DNA from: JALYLC01 sp035696365
GTDB taxonomy: Bacteria; Actinomycetota; Thermoleophilia; Gaiellales; JALYLC01
Direction of reading: 5' to 3'
DNA: 64,000 bases
NCBI GenBank assembly: GCA_035696365.1
Contig: DASRQS010000009.1
Coordinates: 124,001-188,000 of the forward strand
Shown: piece after piece, positions 1 to 8,006 of the stretch
Numbering within the stretch: the stretch's first letter is position 1
How the letters are laid out: each line of letters opens with the position of its first letter
The notes under the pieces: generated by a model
What the model saw: the letters and a program-made list of their open reading frames with translations, nothing else
Databases searched by the model: none
Told to the model about the DNA's origin: nothing
Program-made: the position numbers and the translations under genes

Positions 1-2
1 TG

Positions 3-467
3 CGCCCGAGGCGCACGCTCATGCCGGTCGACGAGCTCCTGTATGCAGCGGTCGACGATGCCGCAGCCGCGCTGGAAGGGCAGTTCGTCGACGTCGACGT
101 CGACGGCGCGAGCGAGCTCCCGCCGGTGAGCGTGGACGAGACGATGATCCGGCAGGTGCTGGTCAACCTGCTGGAGAACGCGAGCCGCGCCGACCCGGAC
201 GACACCATCGGCCTGTACGCCGCCCACGAGGGGACGACCCTCCGCCTCTCGGTCGTCGATCACGGCCCTGGCGTGCCTGAGGCCGAGCGCCGGCGCATCT
301 TCGAGCCCTATTACCGCCTGCGCAAGAACCACGACGGCCGCACGGGCACGGGCCTCGGGCTGGCAATCAGCCGCGGCTACGTCGAGGCCCACGGGGGCAA
401 GCTCCGGGTCGAGCCCACGCCCGGCGGCGGCGCGACGTTCATCGTCGAGCTGCCGCTCGCGCAGTGA
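3..467 (+). CDS. Sensor histidine kinase, C-terminal part (5' end outside window)
   Basis: The reading frame is open to the left edge, so only the last 154 residues are visible. They form a GHKL ATPase domain: N-box NLLENA, G1 box DHGPGVP, an F-box-like FEPYYR and G2 box GTGLGLAI, ending in the usual GGGATFIVELP strand. The HisKA dimerisation domain and any sensor region lie upstream. The stop overlaps the GTG of the following response regulator by four bases, so the two are a translationally coupled two-component pair. By family it autophosphorylates on a histidine (not visible) and passes the phosphate to the neighbour. An internal ATG at 21 is not the real start. Confidence 0.9.
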   Translation, partial: RPRRTLMPVDELLYAAVDDAAAALEGQFVDVDVDGASELPPVSVDETMIRQVLVNLLENASRADPDDTIGLYAAHEGTTLRLSVVDHGPGVPEAERRRIFEPYYRLRKNHDGRTGTGLGLAISRGYVEAHGGKLRVEPTPGGGATFIVELPLAQ

Positions 468-1171
468 AGCGCCCGCTGATCCTGCTCGTCGACGACGAGC
501 CCGTCGTCCTGCGCGCGCTGCGGGTGGCGCTGGAGGCGCAGGACTACGTCGTCTCAGCGGTGCTGACCGGCGAGGACGCGCTCGAGCGCATCTCGAACGG
601 CGCCTTCGATCTCGTGCTGCTCGACCTCGGCCTGCCGGGAGTGGACGGCTTCGAGGTGATCCGGCGCGTGCGCCTACTGCATCCGGGCCTGCCGATCATC
701 GTCCTCTCCGCGCAGGGCGAGGACGCGGTCAAGGTCGAGGCGCTCGACCTCGGCGCCGACGACTACGTCTCCAAGCCGTTCTCGGTGCGCGAGCTGCTGG
801 CTCGAGTACGCGTCGCGCTGCGCCATGCCGACGCAGCCGACGTCCGCGCCGAGTCCACCCGCCTGGAGCGCGGCGTCGTGCAACTCGACCTCGCCGAGCA
901 CACGGCGCGCGTGCGCGGCGAGCCCGTTCAGCTGACGCGCACGCAGTTCGCGCTGCTCGCCTGCTTCGCGCGTCACCCGGGCCGGCTGCTGACCCATCGC
1001 GCGATCGTCTCCGAGGTGTGGGGCGATCCCGACGCCGCCGCCGCCGACAACCTGCGCGTGCAGATCTCGCAGTTGCGTCGCCGGATCGAGGCGGATCCCC
1101 GGCACCCGGCGCTGATCGTGACCGAGCCGGGCCTCGGCTACCGCTTCCTCGACGGCCGCAGCGACGGCTGA
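464..1171 (+). CDS. OmpR/PhoB-family response regulator
   Basis: A 235-residue protein. The receiver domain (about 1-115) has the acidic pair D10/D11, phosphoacceptor D54 in LLDLGLPG and K104 in DYVSKPF. A winged-helix effector domain (about 135-232) has TRTQFALLACFARHPGRLLT and a C-terminal GLGYRF hairpin. It starts at GTG 464, overlapping the kinase stop (GTGA). The cognate stimulus cannot be told from the sequence. It resembles KdpE-type regulators, but a separate kdpDE pair lies at 10-12 kb, so I leave it unnamed. The next gene converges on it from the other strand. Confidence 0.92.
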   Translation: MKRPLILLVDDEPVVLRALRVALEAQDYVVSAVLTGEDALERISNGAFDLVLLDLGLPGVDGFEVIRRVRLLHPGLPIIVLSAQGEDAVKVEALDLGADDYVSKPFSVRELLARVRVALRHADAADVRAESTRLERGVVQLDLAEHTARVRGEPVQLTRTQFALLACFARHPGRLLTHRAIVSEVWGDPDAAAADNLRVQISQLRRRIEADPRHPALIVTEPGLGYRFLDGRSDG

Positions 1172-1213
1172 GAACGCGACGGTTTTCCTGCTTGACGCGG
1201 AGCGTAGAGCGGG

Positions 1214-4200
1214 TCAGCGCACCCAGGCCTGGTCGGCCACCAAGTCCCAGATCGGGTTGTACTGGTAGTTGCGCAGCCGCGCGGAGACGAACGCGGGCGC
1301 GTGCGAGATGACGGTCGGCACCCAGTAGGCCTGGTCGACGATCCGCCGGTCGACCTTCGCCCAGAGCGCCGAGGCGCGCTCGGGCGCGCGCAGCTGCGCC
1401 GAGGAGGCAGCGCGCATGAGCCGGTCGAGCTCGCGGTCGCACACGTAGCCGTTGGTATAGCCGCCGCTGCAGCCGAAGAACGGCGGCAGGAGCGCGGAGG
1501 GCGCCGGGTAGTCGGGCGCCCAGTCGCCGTCGGCCGAGAGCTGGAAGGTGCGGCGCTCGGCGTACGAGATCGTCGCGCCCGCGACCATATGGAGCCGCAC
1601 CCGGTACCCGAGTGAGCGCAGCACGGACGCCACGTACGCGGGGACGCCACGGGGAACGCCGAGGGAGTCGCTGACCCCCCACACGTCGACGCGCCGGCCC
1701 TGCGTGCCCGTGGCCCGCACGAGGCGCCGCGCCTGCCGCAGATCCCGCCCGCGCCATGTGCCGCCGGCGCCCGGCTGCACGGTGTACGGGCAGTACCGCC
1801 GGTAGCCGAAGAACCCTGGCGGGAGCGCCTGGCAGCTCGCCGTGGCGGCGACCGGGCCGCCGTACATCGCCGCGATGCGCCGTCGATCGATCGCGAGGTT
1901 GAGGGCCCGGCGCACCCGGACGTCGTCGAACGGCGGCGCATGCGTGTTGAGCGGCAGGAAGTCCATGACGAAGCCGGTGATCTCGTGGATCTGGGCCGGG
2001 TGGTCGAGTGCCAGCCGGCGCAGCTGCCCGGGCGGCAGGAGGCCGAAGATCCAGTCGGCCCGCCCCTGCTCGACGGCGCGCGCCGCGGTCGCGAACGACG
2101 GGTAGCGGCGCCACTGGATCACGTCCGGATTGCCGTCCGGTTGCGCCGCGTGCGACCACTCGCGGAAGTAGGGGTTGCGCACGAAGCGAGGGTCGCCGCC
2201 GTGCCAGCGCTCGAGTCGGTACGGGCCGGTGCCGGGCACCGGGTCGGAGCGCACGTCGCGGTCGGGCACGCCGGGCGGGATCGGCGCGGAGTACGCGTAC
2301 GGCGTGAGCTTGTAGAGGAAGTCAGGGTCGGGAGCCGTGAGGTGGAACTCGACGGTCCCGGCGGCGTCGTCGGTGCGGATCCCGTCCGCGAGGCTGCAGT
2401 GCGCGGGATCCTCCGCACAGGCGCGGCTCCCGACCACGCCCGAGTAGTAGTCCGCGCCCTGGGATCCCACCCTGAAGAGGCGCTCGACCGCCCGCCGGAA
2501 GTCGCGCGCGTGCAGCTGGCGCCCATCCGAGTAGCGGATCCCGCGCCGGAGCCGGAAGGTGTAGACCGTCCCCCCGTTCTCGGGCGCCGCGAGCGCGACC
2601 GAGAGGTCGGGGACGAGACGCAGCCCCGGGGCGCCACCGGCCGCCTGGAGCGTGACCAGCGTGTCGTACGCGAGCTTGCCGAACTGGTTCGGTCCGGCGA
2701 TGTTCTGGAACGCGGGATCGATCGACGCGAAGCGGCCGATCCAGGCCAAAACGAGCGTGCCGCCGCGGTGCGTGGCGGGCGCGGGCCCCGAGCCGACCCA
2801 GATCGACGACGCGCCGGCTGCGATCGCGGATGGCCGTCCCGAAATCCGGATCGTCTTGGCGACGCGATTCGAACGTGCGTCGATGCGCGTGAGCGTGCGC
2901 GCTTCCTCGTTCGCGACCCAGACGGCGTCGCCGGCGATCGCGAGCCCCGAGGGGTCGCTGCCCACGGGTAGCGTCGCGACCACGCGACCGCGCTGCGGGT
3001 CGATCCGCGAAACAGTCGCGTCGAGGCTGTTCGCGACCCAGAGCGCGCCCGGCGCGAGGATCAGCGCGGACGGCCCGCCGCCCACGTCGACGGACGCGAC
3101 CGTGCGGCCCGAGCGTGCGTCGATCTCGGTGACGGTGCCGGCGTCGTGGTCGGCGACCCAGATCGAGGTCCGCCCGACGGCGAGCGCCGTCGCGCGACCT
3201 TCGAGCGTGACGGTGCGCACCGTCTGGCCGGTGGACTGGTCGATCTGAAGGAGCGCATGGTCGGTCGTATCGGAGACCCAGAGCCCGGCGTTGCCGAGCG
3301 CGACGGCCGAGGCGTCGGCGCCGCCGAGCCGGAGCGTCTGCGTCACGTCGCCGGTCTCCGAGGCGATGCGTGAGAGCGTGCCGGTGAGCGTGCTCGCGAC
3401 CCACACCGCGCGGCGCCCGACGGCGAGACCGCTGGGCTGGCCCGAGAGCGGGATGCGGTCGACGACGTCGCCGGTGCGCGCGTCCACGTGCAACACGTCG
3501 TGCGAGCCGGCGGTCGTGAGCCAGACGTCCTCGCCGCGCACGGCGATCGCCGACGGCGTCGACTCGAGCGCGTCGGCGTGGTGCACGAGACCCGAGCCGG
3601 GCCCGTAGGCTAGGAGGTGATCCCCCGCCGTCGGGACCGCGGGGCCGCCGCGGCCGCCGCGCAGCGCGAGCACCGCGGCGAGGCCTCCGAGGGCGGCGAC
3701 GAGCAGCCCCGCGAATGCGACCATGCGCAGGCGTCCGTGCCGCTCCCGCCCTACCACGGCGGGCTGCAGGCGCAGCAGCTGCTCATCGTGCTGCAGGATG
3801 CGGCGCTCGAGCGCGTGCAGACGGCGCCCGTCGAGCTCGTCCGCGTGCGCGTCGGCGACCGGCTCCGAGGCCAGATCCGCGAGCGGTGCGCCGCGCCAGA
3901 GCACGAGCGCCGTCCGCAGCGTGTCCGCGGCCGCTCGCGCGTCGCCCGCGGCCGACTGCGCCGCCGCTTGCTCGACGAGCACGTCGAAGCGCTCGAGGTC
4001 GAGCTCCCCCTCGCCGACGCGCAGGACGTAGCCGGGCGCCTGCCGGACGACCCTGTCGTCGCCCAGCAGCCCGCGCAGGCGCGAGAGGTAGCTGTCGAGC
4101 GAGCGCGTCGCACCCGGCGGCGGCTCGTCTCCCCAGACGGCCCCCAGCAGCCGGTCGCGCGACACGGGCGTATTCGCGTTGAGCAGGAGCATCGCCAGCG

Positions 4201-4282
4201 CCGCGCGCTGCTTCGGCCCGCCCAGCGTGAGCAGCCGGCCGTCGTCGACGACCGTCAGCGAGCCGAGCAGGCGGAACTCCAC
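1214..4282 (-). CDS. SARP-like winged-helix / beta-propeller / family-5 solute-binding fusion protein
   Basis: A 1022-residue multidomain protein. Residues 1-95 are a winged helix of the SARP/OmpR type (VEFRLLGSLTVV, GGPKQRALAMLLL-like). Residues 96-170 are a shortened BTAD-like helical segment. Residues about 187-207 form one transmembrane helix. Residues about 225-520 hold seven or so 40-residue YVTN/NHL-like propeller blades (repeats of SIWVADxxxGTVTRID type). Residues about 530-1022 match a periplasmic oligopeptide-type solute-binding protein (SBP_bac_5: GIRYSDG, YSGVVG, RRALNLAIDR). The topology suggests cytoplasmic DNA binding with an extracellular ligand-binding half, as in ToxR/CadC one-component regulators; this role is inferred. 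GTG 4282 is chosen because the domain begins there; an ATG at 4495 would add 71 unrelated residues over the divergent gene. Confidence 0.85.
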   Translation of the reverse strand: MEFRLLGSLTVVDDGRLLTLGGPKQRAALAMLLLNANTPVSRDRLLGAVWGDEPPPGATRSLDSYLSRLRGLLGDDRVVRQAPGYVLRVGEGELDLERFDVLVEQAAAQSAAGDARAAADTLRTALVLWRGAPLADLASEPVADAHADELDGRRLHALERRILQHDEQLLRLQPAVVGRERHGRLRMVAFAGLLVAALGGLAAVLALRGGRGGPAVPTAGDHLLAYGPGSGLVHHADALESTPSAIAVRGEDVWLTTAGSHDVLHVDARTGDVVDRIPLSGQPSGLAVGRRAVWVASTLTGTLSRIASETGDVTQTLRLGGADASAVALGNAGLWVSDTTDHALLQIDQSTGQTVRTVTLEGRATALAVGRTSIWVADHDAGTVTEIDARSGRTVASVDVGGGPSALILAPGALWVANSLDATVSRIDPQRGRVVATLPVGSDPSGLAIAGDAVWVANEEARTLTRIDARSNRVAKTIRISGRPSAIAAGASSIWVGSGPAPATHRGGTLVLAWIGRFASIDPAFQNIAGPNQFGKLAYDTLVTLQAAGGAPGLRLVPDLSVALAAPENGGTVYTFRLRRGIRYSDGRQLHARDFRRAVERLFRVGSQGADYYSGVVGSRACAEDPAHCSLADGIRTDDAAGTVEFHLTAPDPDFLYKLTPYAYSAPIPPGVPDRDVRSDPVPGTGPYRLERWHGGDPRFVRNPYFREWSHAAQPDGNPDVIQWRRYPSFATAARAVEQGRADWIFGLLPPGQLRRLALDHPAQIHEITGFVMDFLPLNTHAPPFDDVRVRRALNLAIDRRRIAAMYGGPVAATASCQALPPGFFGYRRYCPYTVQPGAGGTWRGRDLRQARRLVRATGTQGRRVDVWGVSDSLGVPRGVPAYVASVLRSLGYRVRLHMVAGATISYAERRTFQLSADGDWAPDYPAPSALLPPFFGCSGGYTNGYVCDRELDRLMRAASSAQLRAPERASALWAKVDRRIVDQAYWVPTVISHAPAFVSARLRNYQYNPIWDLVADQAWVR

Positions 4283-4364
4283 GCGGGCCAGCAAACCACG
4301 GCTGCAACAGATTTTCCACAGCGCTGCAACAGCGCTCGTCCAAGATCGGGCGGCCATCCGACCG

Positions 4365-4371
4365 AAAGGAG
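4365..4371 (+). promoter_or_regulatory. Ribosome binding site fixing a GTG start
   Basis: AAAGGAG lies 8 bases before GTG 4380 and decides this start over upstream in-frame codons that would overlap the divergent SARP-like gene. Confidence 0.7.
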
Positions 4372-4379
4372 TTTGCCCC

Positions 4380-5212
4380 GTGCCATCCGTCCCGCGCATT
4401 GCCGCCGTCGCGGCGCTCGCCACGGTCCTCGCGCTGCCAGCCGCGGCGCACGCGCAGAAGCCCGCGTTCAAGGTCACGTCGAGCATCGACGGCAAGACGG
4501 TGCTGCCGCACCGTCTCCGCTGGATCGCGCGTCCGCGGATCCCGGCCGTGAAGGTCGACCACGTCGACTTCCTGATCGACGGGAACGTGACCTGGATCGA
4601 GCGTCTGCCTCCCTACAACTTCTCCGAGGACGAGGATGGAGCCCATCTCGGATATCTCGTCACTTCCTGGCTGAAGCCCGGCCGGCATCGCTTCGCGGTG
4701 CGCGTGGTGAAAATCGACGGCACGAAGGTCTCCCACAGCGTGACTGCCCGCGTCGTGGCCGCGCCCGACCTCCCGGCCAGCCTCGCGGGAACCTGAAGCG
4801 CACGCTCACAGACGTGTCCGGCGCCCCGGCCGACGGCACACCCGGCAACCCGACGGGCACCACCGTCGTCCCCGGGGCGTACACGATGGTGATCGGCAAC
4901 CGCATGATCCAGATGCACTGGCCCGGCGTCTACCACTGGCCCGAGAGCGACACGAGCGCCGCGGGCTGGATCATCGACTCCGACTTCACGCTCGCAGGCG
5001 CGACGCTGCAGGCGCTCGGCCCGGTGACCTTCCGGCCCGCTCAGAACCCGCCGGCGGCCGAGGCCGGCTGGTGGTGCTGGCAGGACGGCCCGTCGGGCAC
5101 CTACACGTGGTCCGTCAGCGGCACGACGCTGACGCTCACACCGCAGCGCGGCGAGGATCCGTGCGGCGTCCGCGGCTTCGTATGGGCCGGCCAGTGGTCG
5201 CGCGTCGGCTGA
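4380..5212 (+). pseudogene. Secreted protein gene broken by a one-base frameshift
   Basis: The first frame (4380-4796, 138 codons) begins with a signal peptide (AAVAALATVLALPAAAHAQ), continues through an Ig-like beta domain (VDHVDFLIDGNVTW, GRHRFAVRVVKIDGTKV) and stops at TGA 4794-4796 just after DLPASLAGT. A second open frame picks up immediately and runs to 5212 with KRTLTDVSG, TMVIGNRMIQMHW and GTYTWSVSGTTLTL, a lipocalin-like beta domain. Adding one G after 4795 would restore LAGTWKRTLT and join both frames into one protein of about 277 residues. This is either a true frameshift mutation or a base-calling error in the assembly. The function is unknown; a wall-associated or secreted ligand-binding protein is likely. 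Confidence 0.75.
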
Positions 5213-5301
5213 TCGCTGCCACGGCGGGCGACGCACCAGCGAGGCCGGCGGCTCCAGCCACGAGAGAGCCGAGAAGCGAGGTCTGACCGGAGCGAAAACG
5301 A

Positions 5302-5335
5302 GGCCCGGCCCGCTCGGGCAGGAGCGGGGCGGGCC
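5302..5335. terminator. Hairpin terminator between convergent genes
   Basis: GGCCCGGCCCGCT (5302-5314) and AGCGGGGCGGGCC (5323-5335) pair over 13 positions with one mismatch around an 8-base loop. It lies between the end of the frameshifted gene (5212) and the kdpB stop (5359), so it can serve both strands. No long T tract follows. Confidence 0.6.
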
Positions 5336-5358
5336 GTTCGGTGCCGGCTGTGGGAGGT

Positions 5359-7419
5359 TCAGGCGCCGAACACGTTGTGCACGAGCAGGTCGATCAGCTT
5401 GATGCCGATGAACGGCAGGATCACGCCGCCCGCGCCGTAGATCAGGAGGTTGCGCCGCAACAGCGCCGTGGCGCCGATCGCCCGGTACTTCACGCCGCGC
5501 AACGCCAGCGGCACCAGCGCCGGGATGATCAGGGCGTTGAAGATGATCGCGCTCAGGATCGCGCTGTTGGGCGTGCCCAGGCGCATCACGTTGAGCGAGT
5601 CGAGCGGTCCGCGCTGGCCGTTCACGCCGTAAGTGAAGGCGAACATGGCCGGCAGGATCGCGAAGTACTTGGCGACGTCGTTGGCGATCGAGAACGTCGT
5701 CAGGGCGCCGCGGGTGATCAGGAGCTGCTTGCCGACCTCGACGATCTCGATCAGCTTGGTCGGATTCGAGTCCAGGTCGACCATGTTGCCGGCCTCCTTC
5801 GCGGCGGAGGTACCGGTGTTCATGGCCACGCCGACATCCGCCTGCGCGAGCGCCGGCGCGTCGTTGGTGCCGTCCCCGGTCATCGCGACCATGCGCCCGT
5901 TGCCCTGCTCGTCGCGGATCAGGGCGAGCTTGGCCTCGGGCGTGGCCTCGGCGAGGAAATCGTCGACACCGGCCTCGCTCGCGATCACGCCGGCGGTGAC
6001 GCGGTTGTCGCCGGTGATCATCACGGTGCGGATGCCCATGCGCCGAAGCTCGTCGAAGCGCTCGTTCATGCCGCCCTTGACGACATCCTTGAGATAGATG
6101 ACGCCGAGCACGAAGTTGTCCTGCGCGACGACGAGGGGCGTGCCGCCCAGGCGCGCGATCCTGTCGACCTCGGCGTCGAGCTGCGCGGTGTCGCCGGAGC
6201 CGCCGTTCTCCTCGACGAAGCGCTTGACGGCGTCCCCGGCCCCCTTGCGAAGGTGCTTGCCGTCCAGGTCGACGCCCGACATCCGGGTGGTCGCCGAGAA
6301 CTGCACGAACGTGGCCTCATGGCTCGCGAGCTCGCGCTCGCGCAACCCGTAGCGCTCCTTTGCGAGCACGACGATCGAGCGGCCCTCCGGCGTCTCGTCG
6401 GCGAGCGAGGAGAGCTGCGCCGCCTCGGCCAGCTCCTTCTCGGAGACCCCGTCCATCGGGATGAACTCGGTCGCCTGCCGGTTGCCGAGCGTGATGGTGC
6501 CCGTCTTGTCGAGCAGCAGCACGTCGACGTCGCCGGAGGCCTCCACGGCACGACCGGACATGGCGAGCACGTTGCGCTGCACGAGCCGATCCATGCCCGC
6601 GATGCCGATGGCCGAGAGCAGCGCGCCGATCGTGGTCGGGATGAGCGCGACCAGCAGGGCGATCAGGACCGTCTGCGAGACGGCCGTGTTTGCGTAGATG
6701 GCGAAGGGCCGCAGCGTGGCCACCGCCGCCAGGAATGTGATCGTGAGGCCGGAGAGCAGGATGTTGAGAGCGATCTCGTTCGGCGTCTTGCGCCGCTCGG
6801 CACCTTCCACGAGCGCGATCATGCGGTCGAGGAAGGACTGGCCCGGCTCCTGGGTCACGCGGATCACGAGGTGGTCCGAGAGCAGGCGCGTGCCGCCGGT
6901 CACGGCGGAGCGGTCGCCGCCGGCCTCACGGATGACGGGCGCCGACTCACCGGTGATGGCCGACTCGTCGACCGAGCCCACGCCCTCGATGACCTCGCCG
7001 TCGGCGGCGATGATCTCGCCCGCGTCGCTGAGGAACACATCGCCCCTCTGCAGATCGGGGGCGGGGACCTCCTCGACGCTGCCGTCGGCACGCCGCCTGC
7101 GGGCGAGCGTCGTCGTCCGGGTCGCACGCAGTGCGCTCGCCTGGGCCTTGCCGCGGCTCTCGGCGATCGCCTCGGCGAAGTTCGCAAAGAGCACGGTGAG
7201 CCACAGCCAGACACTGATCGAGCCGACGAACCAGAGCCCGTTCGTATGGCCCTGAACGAGCTGTTTGATGAAGATGCCGGTCGTGATGACGCTCCCGATC
7301 TCGACGATGAACATCACCGGGTTGCGCACCTGCAGCCGGGGGTCGAGCTTCGGGAACGAGGCGCGGATCGACGAGAGGACGATGTCGCGCGAGAAGATGG
7401 AAGCGGACCTGCGGGCCAC
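5359..7419 (-). CDS. kdpB: Potassium-transporting P-type ATPase subunit KdpB
   Basis: The 686-residue catalytic subunit of the high-affinity K+ pump KdpFABC. Visible motifs are the A-domain ITGES (155-159), the phosphorylation loop DKTGT with aspartate D304, the P-domain MITGDN and MTGDGTNDAPAL, and the usual membrane segments on either side. Length is normal for the family (about 680). It starts at GTG 7419, two bases past the kdpC stop. In most bacteria kdpB lies between kdpA and kdpC; here it is last, after kdpC. The protein acts in the cytoplasmic membrane, coupling ATP hydrolysis to K+ uptake through KdpA. Confidence 0.97.
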   Translation of the reverse strand: MARRSASIFSRDIVLSSIRASFPKLDPRLQVRNPVMFIVEIGSVITTGIFIKQLVQGHTNGLWFVGSISVWLWLTVLFANFAEAIAESRGKAQASALRATRTTTLARRRRADGSVEEVPAPDLQRGDVFLSDAGEIIAADGEVIEGVGSVDESAITGESAPVIREAGGDRSAVTGGTRLLSDHLVIRVTQEPGQSFLDRMIALVEGAERRKTPNEIALNILLSGLTITFLAAVATLRPFAIYANTAVSQTVLIALLVALIPTTIGALLSAIGIAGMDRLVQRNVLAMSGRAVEASGDVDVLLLDKTGTITLGNRQATEFIPMDGVSEKELAEAAQLSSLADETPEGRSIVVLAKERYGLRERELASHEATFVQFSATTRMSGVDLDGKHLRKGAGDAVKRFVEENGGSGDTAQLDAEVDRIARLGGTPLVVAQDNFVLGVIYLKDVVKGGMNERFDELRRMGIRTVMITGDNRVTAGVIASEAGVDDFLAEATPEAKLALIRDEQGNGRMVAMTGDGTNDAPALAQADVGVAMNTGTSAAKEAGNMVDLDSNPTKLIEIVEVGKQLLITRGALTTFSIANDVAKYFAILPAMFAFTYGVNGQRGPLDSLNVMRLGTPNSAILSAIIFNALIIPALVPLALRGVKYRAIGATALLRRNLLIYGAGGVILPFIGIKLIDLLVHNVFGA

Positions 7420-7421
7420 GC

Positions 7422-8006
7422 CTAGTGCTCCTTGTCGAGTGCGAGGTTGAGGGTGAGCACGTTGACCGCCGGCTCACCCAGGAAGCTGAAGCTCCGTCCG
7501 TCCGTGTTGGACTGGACGAGTTGCAGGACACGCGTCAGGGGCAGGTGCCGTACGGCCGCGACGCGGCGCGCCTGCAGGTTCGCGTAGGCGGGAGAGATGC
7601 CGGGATCGACCCCCGACCCCGACGTCGTGACGGCGTCCACCGGGATCTTTCCCACCGTGAGGCCGGGGTTGTAAGGCCTCTCGGCCTTGAGCACAGCGGC
7701 GACCTGCCCCTTGACCTGATCGCGCAGCGCCGAGCTGGTCGGCCCGAGGTTGGCGAACGTCGTGAACCCGGCGTTGTACGGGGGGGCCGTGGCCGACGGG
7801 CGCGAGTGGAAGTAGCGTGGGCTGGCAAACGCCTGACCGGTGAGTTCCGAGCCGATCACCTTGCCGTTGCTCGTGATCAGACTGCCGCGGGCCTCGTGCG
7901 AGAAGGCGACCGATGCGATGCCCGTGACGACGAGCGGATAGACACCGCCGAAGATGATCGTCGTGACGACCACGACGATGAGGGAGCGGATAGTCGTGCG
8001 GATCAC
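7422..8006 (-). CDS. kdpC: Potassium-transporting ATPase subunit KdpC
   Basis: A 194-residue single-span subunit: N-terminal helix (LIVVVVTTIIFGGVYPLVVTGIA region), then the conserved exported part with GQAFASPRYFHSRPSAT, DAVTTSGSGVDPGISPAYA and QARRVAAVR, all typical of KdpC. It stabilises the pump and is thought to raise ATP affinity. GTG 8006 overlaps the kdpA stop (GTGA), so translation is coupled. Its position between kdpA and kdpB is unusual. Confidence 0.96.
   Translation of the reverse strand: MIRTTIRSLIVVVVTTIIFGGVYPLVVTGIASVAFSHEARGSLITSNGKVIGSELTGQAFASPRYFHSRPSATAPPYNAGFTTFANLGPTSSALRDQVKGQVAAVLKAERPYNPGLTVGKIPVDAVTTSGSGVDPGISPAYANLQARRVAAVRHLPLTRVLQLVQSNTDGRSFSFLGEPAVNVLTLNLALDKEH

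Noticed and set aside
4794..4796. TGA as a second selenocysteine codon
   Set aside because: Reading through in the same frame gives unrelated sequence; the homologous continuation is in another frame, so a one-base deletion explains it better.
5341..7425. Plus-strand open frame of 694 codons
   Set aside because: Antisense of kdpB. High GC at third positions removes stops on the opposite strand; kdpB carries every catalytic motif.
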